Positions 1-13,481 of a stretch of 64,000 nt of DNA are shown in pieces. A model generated the notes under the pieces. The model saw nothing but the letters and a program-made list of their open reading frames with translations, was not told where the DNA came from and did not search any database. A program made the position numbers and the translations under genes. The stretch spans positions 98,536,041 through 98,600,040 of the forward strand of contig NC_079498.1 in NCBI RefSeq assembly GCF_030052815.1. Direction: 5' to 3'. The number at the start of each line of letters is the position of its first letter. Within the stretch, counting starts at the first letter, position 1. The stretch comes from Hevea brasiliensis (lineage: Eukaryota; Streptophyta; Magnoliopsida; Malpighiales; Euphorbiaceae).

Positions 1-651
1 TCACTTTTCAATGTTGATAAATGGTATACTTGGCCATTGGAGGGAACTCTATATAATTAGATGAATAAGATGGACAGGAGTTAGTCTAAGAACCTTAGTG
101 ATGACTCATAGTAGATTGAGAATTCGAAGTATCATGAGATTAAGAAGATGCATAAGTGTTGACCATTGAGGTCATAGGACAATTAAAGATTCTAAATAAG
201 ATACCTCTGATAGGTGCCATAGGAAAGCTTCTCATAGGATATTATAGGATAAGGAACATTAGTTATATCCTTAGGGAGCAAAAATTGTTGAAACAGAAGA
301 ATAAGGACTGAAGTCACCAAGAGACGTGTTAGGGCACAACGGAAGAGAGGTAAGCACCAAAGTTGATGGATGTTAGGAGGCATCAAGTCAAGCCTAGTAG
401 AAGTATAATGAGTACTTGAGATGTTAGAGGAATGGTCAATGAATAGTTAGAGGTAAGAGTTTTGCTACAGAATGATGACAATAGCAGGTAGGATACTACA
501 GTAGAGACAGAGAGTAGTAGAACTTAATCTATAGCGTACAAGAGTTTGAGGGGTAAATGTCCGCAGCTATGTCAATAACCTTCTTTTCTTTACTCCTCCT
601 TATTTGTTTGAAAATTCAGAGATGAATTTTTTTTTTTTGAGGGGGGAAGAT
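1..651 (+). mobile_element. 3' internal end of a decayed Tekay-like LTR element (copy 1)
   Basis: This stretch is nearly identical to 7937-8588 and, like it, runs straight into an LTR. Just before the LTR it holds a decayed form of the AATTCGAGGACGAATTT motif that precedes the 3' LTR of the Tekay element at 60675, followed by a polypurine tract (GAGGGGGGAAGA, 639-650). There is no open reading frame of substance. The element enters the window from the left, so its start is not visible. Confidence 0.65.
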
Positions 652-733
652 TGTAATAACCCTAATTTTAAAATATAAATTATATATTTTTATATATAGT
701 ATTTTAATATTGTTTTTAATATTATCTAACTTG

Positions 734-790
<57 letters not shown>

Positions 791-2749
791 TTCTTGTTTT
801 TGCATATCAAAACTAAATTTTAAGGCTTTATTTATTATTAAATTAAATTAAATTAAATTTAGTTTAATTATTTCATTGAATTAAATATGTTAAATGAAAT
901 TTTTAATTATATTTTAATGTTAGTTATTGAGTTACTTTTATATTATATTATTTTATTTTAATAAAAAAAAACCCCGAGAAACCCCCCCCCACCTCTCTTT
1001 CTCTCCCTGACTCCTCTTTCTCCCTTCCTTTTTCCTTCGCTTCTGGCCACCACCCACGTCACCCATCGCCAGCTAGCGTCTCCAACCACCATCTCGGCAC
1101 CAATGACCTCCAACGACATCCCAATGGCGAGCTTCGGTCATAAAAAAAGTGAGGAAGGAGAGGGAGAAGCCTTGCGTCGTCAAAGCTTTGGGCCTCAAAT
1201 CCCAGCGTTTTTAACACTGGATGGCCGTACTCCCACCGGCGTTCACATCCTCATGACCTAGTGCACCTTTCCCGACCGGTGGTGCTTCAAACTGTCGCCG
1301 GTAGCCATAGTTCCAAGGAGAGAGAAAGAAGAGAGAGAAAAATTTGCGCAGTGGGCTTTCTGGTGAGTTTCCAACTGATCTGACCGTCGGATCAGAAATC
1401 CGAGACCACAGATGGACTCACGACGACGAAATCATTAAAATGGGACCAGCTTCGCTCCGATCGGACACTATTAGAAAAAGGTGATCATCGGACAATCTAG
1501 ATTGCTTTATGAGATTTTCGAACTTTTTCAATTCCCAAAAATCAAAAATAAGTTTATGATAATGATTAACAATTTTTGGATGTAATTTAGGTGCGATCGG
1601 AGCAATGATAGCTCATCGGCGTCGAGATCGCATTTTTAGCCAGATCCGGCTATCTAGCAGCCTGTCTCGGAATGCGATCGATATTATAGTCAATCCTAGT
1701 GTTTTCAGATGTTCTGGATGCATTCCAAGTGTCAAACTTAGCATAGGTAAACTTAAACTCTAAATTACTCAATTTTTGCCTCATACTGGGTTTAGAATAA
1801 ATTTCATAAAATATTCGTAGATGATCAAAAAAATTTTATTCCTTTTGCAATAGCCTTATAATATTATTAAGGACCTCGGGGCAAGTTTATAAAATTTTTA
1901 AAGTTAGTTTGGATAGTTCTTGAAAAAATTTAGTTTTAAGCCTTATAATTGAATTGTCTGATGTTGTAATTATTGCCTGATTTGGAGGGCCCTAGATGGG
2001 CCATATGATATTGAAGAGATATAGGTTGAGTTTACAAGTGTTATTTGGGTAGGTCCTAAGTATAGGGAAAACTCTACTGGATTTCTAACATGAATTAAGC
2101 TATCTGTTGTCCTTTTAGAGTCTTATTTTGAATTAGTACTAATAAATTTATAATATAATTAATTAGATGATCGAGGTCAGCTATTTTTTCTCCACCCAGG
2201 AGCCATAATAGTCCCCGGTGTATAGTGACTAGATATTAATTTTATTTATAATTTTAATATTATTATTATATTCAAGGCATACTCATGCACTACTTATACA
2301 TATATATACGTATTTAAATATTAGACACGCCTTATATTGCATTTGTGCTTGATGATATTATTGTGATTATTATTTATGGTGATCTGGAGTTGGGTGTGTG
2401 AGTTGGTGTGTATGTGGCGCATATATGGATATGAATAGGATGGGTTGACGCGGCTGGAGCTTGACTCGTTCGGACTCGATCCTTAGTATGGATAAGTAGG
2501 GGTAGGCACGACTTTAAGTTGATCTCACTGGCCCCCGCACTTGGATATTAAGAGAAAGTCTGGCTTTGAGTTGATCTCGCTGGCAGAAGTTGGAATTAAG
2601 AGAGCTGTATAGGGGATCAGCTCCCATATATATATGTGTGAGTATGGATTTGACACACGAGTGTGTGAGTACTTCAGATTTCCTTTGGTGTGATTATGAC
2701 TTGACTTGTTTGAATTGTTTGAGGTTGTTGCATTTTTTTTTAATTCTTA
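652..2749 (+). repeat. LTR of a Tekay-like Ty3 element, 3' end lost (copy 1)
   Basis: The LTR starts with TGTAATAACCC directly after a polypurine tract. It matches the LTR at 8589-11241 base for base over most of its length, including an (ATT)n tract, a C-rich leader and the tail up to the T-run near 2740. After about 2749 the two copies diverge abruptly, so roughly the last 550 bp of this LTR are missing. Its 3' half resembles the Tekay LTRs at 53164 and 60708, which identifies the group. Confidence 0.7.
735..790 (+). repeat. (ATT)n microsatellite inside LTR
   Basis: About 18 tandem ATT triplets lie inside the LTR. The same tract is at 8671-8732 in the sister LTR, so it was present before the copies separated. 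Confidence 0.95.
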
Positions 2750-3747
2750 ATAAGTAGTAAGTTAAATAAAAGTAAACCTAATGGTTCAAATAGGCATAAC
2801 GAGTAAAAAGGGATGGTAAAAAATGGCATATAGGCTTAGGTCACAAGTAGAGATGGTGAGATAGCAATTATAAGGTCAATGATCAAGGTTTAGATGAACA
2901 TTTTTAGTATGACCAATAGGGTCATTTCATAAGGAAACGTGAATGAAAATAAGTGGTAGAATGATAGTAAGAGATAGAGCGGGAAGAGTATGTACGAGTG
3001 ATAGTCACAAGTCACTGAGAAGCACAAGGATGAGAGTTATGACAATAAGCATGATTGGAATCCATTTTGAAAGAGTCTATTAGTGAGAGGTATCTTCTTA
3101 AATACAGTAAAATATATGGATGCAAAAGAGTTAAGGTAGGCATAAAAAGGTACAAATGGAGTACAAGTGGAGATAGAAAATCTTAAGATAATACGTCAAG
3201 TAAATCGGTGGTACAACAATCCTTTTGTTGTGGTTGATATCTTATAGAGAAATGATGAAATTTCAGGGACAAGACCAAGAGACATGAATAGTGTGTTGAT
3301 GTCAGTAGGAGGAGGTTTCTCCTTCTCTTAAAGTTTATACTGTACCTTTGGCTCTGGAAGTCTACATAAGCAAGGGAAATAATGTTGAGATGACCTAGTA
3401 TTTAAGAACTTGATAGGCACCAGTTTGTACACATTCTTCTTAAAAAAAATGACGGTAAGTGTGTACCTAATATTATGCATTAAAGGATGATCACAATAAT
3501 GACAGAAGTTAAAACGAGTTAGTTACTAGGGCTTACAACCCTTCTAGATTATAAACTGGAGGAAGTACTAGTTATGGATAAGTTTTAGTGGGTGAAATTA
3601 TTGCTGATGGGTAAATTTGAGGATGAATTTTGGAAAGCTGTGAGCAATATATGTGGTCATATTATGGAGAATGAACACGAAAAGTATCTTGTCTGGAATT
3701 AAGGCATAGCACACATTTCTCACAGCCATGTTAGTTTATATGAGACT
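2750..3747 (+). mobile_element. Degenerate retroelement internal sequence
   Basis: This is purine-rich sequence without a usable ORF, with the TG/CA-rich look of a methylated and decayed element. A GAGGATGAATTTT stretch near 3620 resembles the motif found just before 3' LTRs of Tekay-type elements. I recognise no coding domain. It probably belongs to the element whose remaining part is at 7265-8588. Confidence 0.4.
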
Positions 3748-6554
3748 TATAATACCCCCATATTAAGTAGTCTATATATTGTACTGTTCTGGTGACCGGT
3801 GTCTGTCCGAACAGTCAGGATGTTTAGAACTATATCCGTGTCATCAAGAAAAGCCCTAAATGAAAATTATTAGAAATTATATGAAGGTGAAATACAAATA
3901 AGAAAAATAAAGCATAATTGGTTAAATGAGCTGAGGTCCCAGCGATGGGTGACCGTACCAGAAAGTGATTGTGAGCTCAGTTGCTATCCTAATTTCGTGT
4001 GGGACTCGGTGACACCCCAGGCCTAAGAATAATTGCGAAGCTAGTGGAAATGTGAAAACCACATAAAAGAATAGAGAACAAGTTCAAATAATTGAATCAG
4101 AGTTCAGGAAGCAATCTAGTGCTGTTGAAAAAACAAATCAGACTGATAAGGGGCAAAATGGTCAATTCACCCTTAGAGGTGACTCTTGGCCTAAGTGTAC
4201 ATTAAAATGTAGGAAATTAAAATTATGAAAAACAATTAAAAACATAAGAGGCATATGGAAGGAAAGGAAAAAGGAAAAGATAAGAAATTCAAATAAGGGA
4301 ATTATGACATCATGCATAAGTAAGGGTGACATCATAAAAAGTTATAATTTAAAAATTGAAAATCATGGGATAAATGTTAACATAAAAGACAAATTAAAAA
4401 GAAAGACAAAATTTGGTCTTCTTTCTTCTCCAAATTGCCATCCTCCCTCTCTCTCCTCTCTCATCTTCCAATTTCCTCCATTAAAGCTAATCCTAAGCTT
4501 TTGCAACCCTAAATTTAGCTATAAATTTTCTAGTTCCCTTAAGTAAACCTTGCTTTTGGGTCTTGATTAGAAGATTGGAAGCAAAAAGGAAGAGGAAAAT
4601 TAAAGAATTGAAGATTTGGAAATTCAACAAAGAGGTAAGTGAATCCAAGTCTTTTCTTTTTGAATAATTGATTGAATTGAAATTGAAATTGATGAATTTA
4701 TGTGAAGAAACTTGAAAAAAATGCATGGTTGGAGGGGGATAAATTTTCGGCTAGCCATGGATTTGAGAGGAATTGATGTGTTTTAAATCCAATTAAACTT
4801 GTATTCATGCTTAAATGACTAAGGATAAGTGATTAGTATGCTTGAATTGAATGAATTGTGGTAATTGGAAATTAGGGTTCTTGGCAATTAGGGTTTTGGT
4901 TGGAAATTGAGGATTTTTGAGAATTGATGACCAATTGGTATTGTTGATGTTTAATTTGGTCAATTAGTGTATTATGGAGTGTGAATTGATGAATTGAATT
5001 GAAATAGATTGTGGTTGTCAAATTGTTGAATTCTAGTAGCTTGACCTTTGTCCACTTAAAAGGCTATAAGTTGAATTATATTGCTCCAATTAGTATGACG
5101 CTAATTGGAGATGAAAATAGAGTCATAATGCAACATTTTTTATGTAGAAATCTTGCCCTAAAACTAACCCCAAATTGACCTAAAGTTTGCTTGGATCCGG
5201 AATTAGTATCTTGTTACTGGGCAAAATTGACTAAATGAACAATACATATTCAAATGGTCATAACTTGGTGTAGAAAGGTCCAAATGACCTGATTTTTGAA
5301 CCATTGGAAAGCTTAGACATAGTAGAATAACTTTCATGAAGAATACAAACCAAAATTCTGACCATAACACATTCAAATTGCTAACCAAATTTAGGTTATC
5401 AAAACTACTAGAACCAAAAAGTTGCCCAGAATTCTGGAATTTGACCAATCCGGCCAGTTATGGTGAAAATGCCATAACTTGAGCTAAAAAACTCCAAATG
5501 GAGTGATTCAAAAAGGAAATCAAACTAGACACATTAGGGAACAACTTTGGTGAAGAAAGTTTAGCTAAATTTTCACTGTAGATTGCTCCAATGGAACAGT
5601 AAACCTTAGAGACAAAAACTGAAAATTTGCAAATTCTCTTAGGAAACTTTGAATTGAATTTGACAACCAATGCCAACAAATGTAAAATCCAAAATGTGGT
5701 ATGACCATGAGTTTAGAATTGGTATACCTATTAACTATGGAAAGTCAACATTTTACATAACTAGTCAAATGAATAGTAACCACCATAACAAAAATATAAA
5801 GAACTCAACTTATGGGACAATATAAGTAAATTGAAAATGCAAATTTCAATCATTGAAATTATTATTAGAAATAATTTGAATAGGTATTGAAACACTTTAA
5901 TTTTGTATTTTAGTAGAAAAAGAGTCTTCCAAGGAAGGAAGTAGAGGGGATTGAATTAAAGCAAGAGAAAGAGGTTTGTATACAACTAAGCTTCTCAATT
6001 GAATTTAATTTTGTAAATGAGTTGAATAAATTGTGATTATAAACTATTTGGATGCAATTATGATTTTTCTTTGAATTTTATAAATTATGTATTGCCAACC
6101 CTATAAGGGAAATTTCATTGAATGAAATGTGTTATGTGAATTGAAATACAATTATTTGAATGGAAATTTTATGAAATTATTTTTAAACCACAGTTAGCAT
6201 GATAGTCCCATCCGAAACTCTCCAGTAGTAATGGCTATTTGGGGTTTGATAATTAAAAATTGCTTATGTCTCTCATTAATAACGGTTAGTGGGGTAAGAC
6301 TATATGAGTACTCATTAGCTAGCTAGCCCTTCCCTCATTAATAATGGTTAGTGAGGTGATTTGCTTTGTTGTGGTATATAATACGGTATTGATCGTGAAA
6401 TTTTGTGTCATGATCTAGACTGTGTGTTCTTGGCAACACCCTTACTTTGTGATTTGTGAAATATGGTTTGAAATAGATGAATCTTATTGACTTGAAATTT
6501 TGAAAATTTTGCTTGTTATGTTTTGATATATATAAATGATGTGCTTTATAAATG

Positions 6555-6598
<44 letters not shown>

Positions 6599-7264
6599 TT
6601 TAGTTGTATACCACTGGGTGTAATACTCAGAGATAGCTTTCTTATATTGTCGCACGGAAAGAGGTAGATAAAGCACCAGAGTGAGCTGCTTTTGGCTGCA
6701 GTGGAGATATATTTTTGGATCTTGTACGGATATAATATTTTATACCCTTGTAAATTTCTTTTTGATGTAAATTTTTATTCATATGTATCTATTGAACTAG
6801 ATGAGCAGCTGTACAAATTAAAATTATAATAATAATATTTTGTTCTCTCCTTTTTGGATTTGCAAATTTTATATTTGAATTGCACTAAATTAAATGAGAT
6901 TGAGATTGCTTGAAAAAATGTTGGATTGTGTTGACCTTAAATGGAGTTGTGGGTATTTATATGCATATTGGAAGTATTTTTAACAGGTTTTGAAGAACAG
7001 TTTTCTCCATTTCTAGCTGTCACTTTGTCAAAATTTTTTAAAAATTTTCGCAACACTGAATTAATTAAAAATTGTAGCTTATGTTACAACTTCAATTAAA
7101 GGCTTTTAATAATCATGTAATATTACCTTACACTTTAAAATGAATAGAAATTTATTTAAAATCCCTTGTAGTATATTTAATGGGTTATCGGTCGGCGAAG
7201 TTCGATAATTCATTAGGTATATTACGGGATCATGTTATGTATTACGGAAGGGTAAGGTGTGACA
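3748..7264 (+). repeat. Large solo or partial LTR of a second Ty3-type family
   Basis: The left edge reads TATAATACCCCC, a one-base variant of the TGTAATACCCC start of chromovirus LTRs. The right edge reads AGGTGTGACA. That gives a span of about 3.5 kb without coding capacity. No primer-binding site follows the right edge, and I found no convincing 5-bp TSD (left AGACT, right GGACA). A solo LTR that lost its duplication, or a truncated element, fits best. ORFs here, including those at 4304-4546 and 5203-5679, look accidental. Confidence 0.5.
6558..6595 (+). repeat. Poly(T) tract, about 38 bp
   Basis: An uninterrupted T homopolymer lies inside the large LTR. Its exact length is likely unreliable in any assembly. 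Confidence 0.9.
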
Positions 7265-8588
7265 GGACATATAGTTTATGGGGCTTTTATCTAACCAGGA
7301 TAAGCAATTTTCTACTAAGGGTAGTAGAGAATGGTAATATTCTAATGGTCAAGTTGGGAAGGAGATACAAGAAGAATTTTCTATGGTCAATTATGAGTGT
7401 TATATGATGTGAAGGATGTGTTGGTAGGAGCCAATCGTAAGGTTAGAATTCTAAGAGTAATGGAACTAGTAGTCAAGATAGGACTAAAAAATAAAAAGAA
7501 GGTTAAAGTCGATGATGGAAAGGACATTCTTGAAGGAAAAGGTATATAGGTGAGAGGGGACAAAGGTTAAAGAATAAGTATGGTAGATTAGGAAGATATT
7601 AACAATAGTAGAAAACAGGAAAAAGAAGTGGATAAGATCCAAAAGACAGGAGAAGAGCTCAATAGATTTAGTTACAATGATGAGAATAAGAAGGAATAAT
7701 TCTACTAGGGATACACTAAGGGATGTTTAAAACAAGTTATGGTGAGGTAATAGTTTCAAGGAGTAGTGGAACCTCAACCTAAGTGTCAATGTGTCAAGAA
7801 GTACGTCACATAATAATAAGCTTTAGGAAGAAGTCAAGATATTCCCATTCCAGAGGAGGAGTGAAAAATGATAAAGTCACATAGACTGGGTTGTCGGGAA
7901 TATAGCCACTTTTGTCATATAAGAGAAGAGACCTAGTTCACTTTTCAATGTTGATAAATGGTACACTTGGCCATTGGAGGGAACTCTATATAATTAGATG
8001 CATAAGATGGACAGGAGTTGGTTTAAGAACCTTAGTGATGACTCAAAGTAGATTGAGAATTCGAAGTATCATAGGATTAAGAAGATGCACAAGTGTTGAC
8101 CATTGAGGTCATAGGACAAGTAAAGATTCTGAATAAGATACCTCTGATAGGTGCTATAGGAAAGCTTCTCATGGGATATTATAAGATAAGGAACATTAGT
8201 TATATCCTTAGGGAGCAGAAATTGTTGAAACTGAGGAATAGGGACTGAAGTCACCAAGAGACATGTTAGGGCATAACGGAAGAGAGGTAAGCACCAAAGT
8301 TGATGGATGTTAGGAGGCATCAAGTCAAGCCTAGTAGAAGTATAGTGAGTACTTGAGATGTTAGAGGAATGGTCAATGAATAGTTAGAGGTAAGAGTTTC
8401 GCTACAGAATGATGACAATAGCAGGTAGGATACTACAGTAGAGACAGAGAGCAGTAGAACTTAATCTATAGCGTGTAAGAGTTTGAGAGGTAAATGTCCG
8501 CAGCTATTTCGATAACCTCCTTTTCTTTACTCCTCCTTATTTGTTTGAAAATTCCGGGACGATTTTTTTTTTTTTGAGGGAGGAAGAT
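7265..8588 (+). mobile_element. Degenerate internal region and 3' end of a Tekay-like element (copy 2)
   Basis: From 7937 onward this repeats 1-651. From 7265 to about 7930 it is purine-rich, without ORFs, and extends further upstream than copy 1 can show. It ends in a decayed polypurine tract (GAGGGAGGAAGA) immediately before the LTR at 8589. It carries no recognisable gag or pol domain. Confidence 0.55.
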
Positions 8589-8668
8589 TGTAATAATCCT
8601 AATTTTAAAATATAAATTTTATATTTTTATATATAGTATTTTAATATTGTTTTTAATATTATCTAACT

Positions 8669-8732
<64 letters not shown>

Positions 8733-11241
8733 CATCATCTTGTTTTTGCATATCAAGACTAAATTTGAAGGCTTTATTTATTATTAAATGAAATTAAATT
8801 TAATTTAATTTAATTATTTCATTGAATTAAATATGTTAAATGAAATTTTTAATTATATTTTAATATTAGTTATTGAGTTAATTTTATATTATATTATTTT
8901 ATTTTAATAAAAAAAAAACCTAGAAACACCCCCCCACCTCTCTTTCTCTCTCCCCGACTCCCTCTTTCTCCCTCCCTTTTTCCTTCGCTTTCGGCCACCA
9001 CCCACGTCACCCATTGCCGGCCAGCGTCTCCAACCACCATCTCGGCACCAGTGACCTCCAGCGACGTCCCAATGGCGAGCTCCGGTCGTAAAAAAGCGAG
9101 GAAGGAGAGGGAGAAGCCGTGCGCCGTCAGAGCTTTGGGCCTCTATTCCCAGCATTTCTGACACCGGATGGCCGTACTCCCACCGGCGTTCACATCCTCA
9201 TGACCTAGTGCACCTTTCCCAACCGGTGGTGCTTCAAACCATTGCCGGCAACCATAGTTCCAAGGAGAGAGAAAGAAGAGAGAGAAAATTTTGGGCAGTT
9301 GTTTTCTGGTAAGTTTTTAGCTGATCCGACCATCGGATCGGAAAATCCAAGACCACAGATGGACTTAGGGCAACGAAATCATCGAGATGAGACTAGCTTC
9401 GCTCTGATCGGACACTATTGGAAAAAGGCGATCATCGAACAGTCCAGGTCGTTTTATGAGATTTTTGAACTTTTTCAATTCCCAAAAATAAAAAATAATT
9501 TTATGATAATTATTAATAATTTTTGGGTGTAATTTAGGTATGATCAGATCGATGATAGCTCACCAGCGCCAGGACCGCATTTTCAGCCAGATCTAGCTAT
9601 CTAACAGCCTGTCTCAGAACGCGATCGATATTATAGTCAATCCTAGTGTTTTCAGATGTTCTGGATGCATTCCAGGTGTCAAATTTAGTATAGGCAAACC
9701 CGAACTCTAAATTACTCAATTTTTGTGTCACACTGGGTTTAGAATAAAATTCATAAAATATTTGTAGATGATCAAAAAATTTTTATTCCTTTTGCAATAG
9801 CCTTATAATATTATTAAGGACCGCGGGGCAAGTTTATAAAATTTTTAAAGTTAGTTTGGATAGTTCTTGAAAAATATTAGTTTTAAGCCTTATAATTGAA
9901 TTGTCTGATATTGTGATTATTGCCTGATTTGGATGGCCTAAAAGGGGCCATATGATATTGATGAGATATGGGTTGAGTTTACAAGTGTTATTTGGATAGG
10001 TCCTAAGTATAGGAAAAACTCTATTGGATTTTCGACATGAATTAAGCTGTCTGTTGTCTTTTTAGAGTCTTATTTTAAATTAGTACTAATAAATTTATAA
10101 TATAATTAATTAGGTGATCGATGTCAGCTATTTTTTCTCCATCCAGCAGCCACAATAGTCTCCATTGTACAGTGAATAGATATTAATTTTATTTATAATT
10201 TCAATATTATTATTATATTCAAGGCATACTCATGCACTACTTATACATATATATACTTAGTTAAATATTAGGCACGCCTTATATTGCATTTGTGCTTGAT
10301 GATATTGTTGTGATTATTGTTTTATGACGATCTGAAGCTGGGTGTGTGAGTTGGTGTGTATGTGGCACATATATGGATATGAATAGGACAGGTAGACGTG
10401 GCTGGACCTTGACTCGTTGGGACCCAATCCTTAGTATGGATAAGTAGGGGTAGGCACAGTTTTGAGTTGATCTCACTAGCCCTCGCACTTGGATATTAAA
10501 AGAAAGTCCGGCATTGAGTTGATTTCGCTGGCAGAAGTTGGAATTGAGAGAGCTGTATAGGGGATCAACTCCTATATATATATGTGTGAGTATGGATATA
10601 ACACACGAGTGTGTGAGTGCTTCAGATTGCCTTTGGTGTGATTATGACTTGACTTGTTTGAATTGTTTGAGGTTGTTGCATTTTTTTTTCATTCTTAAGG
10701 ATTGCACTAAAATAGTTATAGAAATTATATTTAAAATTAATAACTTATTCAATAAGTCAAACGCTGATTCCTGTTCACCCTATTTTTCAAGCTACAGGAA
10801 GAGTTCTTTTTTAGAGTAACATGCTTTCTTCCTTGCAGGTTTAACAACAGTTATTTATTTGTTTTATTACTTTTTAAATTTGACATCTAGAACTCCGCAT
10901 GTGTTAGCAGTAGCATGGGCATTTGTTGGAGACTATGTTAATTTAAGTTTTAATATCAACAAATGAAAATTTTTATGCTATGCATATAGTTTAAAATTGA
11001 TTGTATCAGGGTTGAGCTGGGCTCCCATGACTTTAGATTTTAATAGTTACTGGGTTGGGTTGATCCGAGAGAAAAAAATATATATAATATAATATTTTAT
11101 TTTCTTTTATTTGGATGATGGGCCTCAGTTTTAGGCCCTGATTATGAATTTGAGATTAATAAGACTTACTAACGGCCTCAAGGGCTTTATGCCGGACCAG
11201 ATCCTAATGCCGGTCTGGCCCATAGACTTCGAGTCGTGACA
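8589..11241 (+). repeat. Complete LTR of a Tekay-like Ty3 element (copy 2)
   Basis: It starts TGTAATAATCC and ends GTCGTGACA, the same ending as the Tekay LTRs at 55720 and 63254. It is 2653 bp long. The 3' part aligns by eye with those LTRs, including the stretch around CGCATGTGTTAGCAG. No primer site follows, so this is the 3' LTR of the preceding internal region. Confidence 0.75.
8671..8732 (+). repeat. (ATT)n microsatellite inside LTR
   Basis: About 20 ATT triplets, orthologous in position to the tract at 735-790 but of different length and ending in ATC triplets. Confidence 0.95.
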
Positions 11242-12670
11242 CAATTCCTCTATTTGAGCTCATCATTTTCTTAACCATTAATTTTTGTAGACCATATTTA
11301 AAAGTCCATAGTTATTTGTAAACAAAGCACATGCATCTGGTGGACCTCAACTTTTTTGAAAGGGTAGTAAGGTACTTTTACTCTTAATGAATATTTACTT
11401 GGTAACTTTATTTTAATTTTTGTCTAATTGGTCAATTTATTGAACATTTATTTTTGATATTGTCATTCATTATGTTTAATGTATAAAGAAATTAAGGTAT
11501 TATAATTTTTGTAACAAGCTTTTATTCAAATAAATTGTTGCTAATTTATTTTATAAAAAATTATTATTTTATTATCATTTATATATGATTATTATAAAAA
11601 TTTATATATCAAAATATATTTTGTTGTGAATGATTTTTAATTCAAATGATAGCATTTGAATAAATTGCTTAATTAATATATGGTGATAATAATTTTATAT
11701 TATATTAAAATGTCTCTAATTAAATAGGTAATTAATGAAAAAGATATAAATATCAAATCTATGGAGGACTTGTATTCAAAGATTTAATAGTCATTGATTT
11801 ATTGTATTCACTCTTTGACTCTATGGGATTTGCATTTGTAGTGAACTGTTCTTCCAAAAATAAAATAATTTACCAATAAACACGCATAAAAACTTCTCAA
11901 TAAATACGAATAATTCCATTAAAGTAGAAAAAAATAACAAAATCCTACTAAAAATAAAACACATATATTCAAGATCTTTTCAATAATGATAAATTTAAAA
12001 ATTTATTCACTTAAAATCTATTTACAATGACAAATCGAAGGAGATAAGGTGAAAATATTCATCATGGTCACTCAAAAAAGATGTCAAAAAGAAAAAGGAG
12101 GGCGGAGAGGAGAAATGAATAAATTCATAAGTAGATTGAATATATAATTTGATTTATAATTTTATACACACATAATAATTTTTTAGGTAGAATTTAATAA
12201 ATTTTTAAATAAAAATTATTATTTTAGAAAGGTCTAGACAATCAAAATATAAATAAATCTTTTCCAATAAAAGAACTAGAGAAGTCATTCCATTGTTCAC
12301 CTCAACCAATTGAGATAATGGTATGAAAGATTAATCTTGAAGAAGATTCAGAGAGTTGAAATTTCAACAAAATTTGAGTGTATAGTCCTGAAAGAAATTA
12401 ATAAATAAAGACTTGTCTTGCAAGTTCTTCCCTTTCTCACTTGTATTGTATATTTGTCTTGTTTTTGTTGTTTTTTTCCCCTTTTTTCTTGAGGAAGTCG
12501 GCATTGTTAGAACTTTCAAGCTTCAGTGGCAACCCAAACCCCAAAGGTCAATTTTTTATTTTTCTCTGATTGGCTGATCCACTAGCAAAATTTATTGCTC
12601 TATTTTTGTCCACTAAAATTGTGGATGTCATGCGAGCTTGTGAATGATTTCAGGGATAAACTTTAGCAAG
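11242..12670. other. Intergenic AT-rich DNA
   Basis: No ORF, RNA gene or clear transposon terminus was seen. The sequence is strongly AT-rich with short homopolymers. Confidence 0.6.
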
Positions 12671-13076
12671 AGTCACTCAAATTTTGCTGATCGTTTGATT
12701 TTTAGTTATTATATTTTAATTTATTTTAATAAAATTATTTATTTTTATTTACTAATAATTACTCAAATTAAAATCTGATGGAGTTTTTGGCAGAATTCTT
12801 ATATAACGTGTCTTATACAATTTTAAGTTATAAAAAAATTATATCCAATTAAAAATTCTTTTTCTTTAATTTAAAAATAAGAATTAGTAAATGTAATAAA
12901 TAATATAAGATAAAATTAAGGAAATAATTTTTTTTAATTATTTAAAGTCACCTAAAATATATAGGATCTTCACTGAATATCTTATTAGAATCTAATTATT
13001 AATAAAAAAAATAATTTTATTAAAATAAATTAAAATATAATAATTATAATAAAATAATTAATATAATTGAGTGACT
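12671..13076. mobile_element. MITE-like inverted-repeat element upstream of WAKL-1
   Basis: The ends are perfect 10-bp inverted repeats (AGTCACTCAA at 12671-12680, TTGAGTGACT at 13067-13076). Inside them lies a longer inverted pair of about 37 bp: 12703-12739 is complementary to 13009-13045, centred on TATTATATTTTAATTTATTT. The element is about 406 bp, AT-rich and noncoding, so it could fold into one large hairpin. I could not fix a TSD, so the superfamily is left open. Confidence 0.65.
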
Positions 13077-13481
13077 GCGAAGAAAATTTATGATTTAGCT
13101 TATCCTTTAAACATCGAGTTAGCAAAGATTGACTGGTAAAATTTGGAGTACAGGAAATATCTTCAGTTGTACTGCTGTCGATAATACTACTGCCTTGTTT
13201 AATTTGGATTTGAATTTTATTTTTTTCTTCGTTTTTATAAAAAAAAAAGTCATTATTAATATATAATTACATTAAAATTCAACAATTTAAGTGATTTTAG
13301 AATAGAGTTTATGTATTTAAAAAAGAGTTTTAATTAAATAATATTATTTATTCGACCAAGTCCTTCCAACTTGTGGAGGTTCAATCCTCCTCTGTTTGTC
13401 CCCAGCAGAAGTCTCAAATTTGTTTTAAGCCAGTTATCAGCTTCTTTGGAATTCAAGAGAGAGAACAAAAAGGAGCAAAAA
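13077..13481 (+). promoter_or_regulatory. WAKL-1 upstream region and 5' UTR
   Basis: This is AT-rich up to about 13350, then a more balanced 5' UTR-like segment rich in pyrimidine patches up to the ATG. No confident TATA box or cis-element can be named. The reading frame is open back to 13371, but the ATG at 13482 places the signal peptide correctly, so it is preferred. Confidence 0.35.

Noticed and set aside
616..810. Poly-isoleucine ORF
   Set aside because: It is a translation of the (ATT)n microsatellite in an LTR.
4304..4726. Overlapping small ORFs on both strands
   Set aside because: They lie inside a noncoding LTR, overlap each other and have no recognisable domains.
6338..6676. 112-codon minus-strand ORF with a lysine run
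   Set aside because: It is created by the 38-bp poly(T) tract in the LTR; no conserved sequence.
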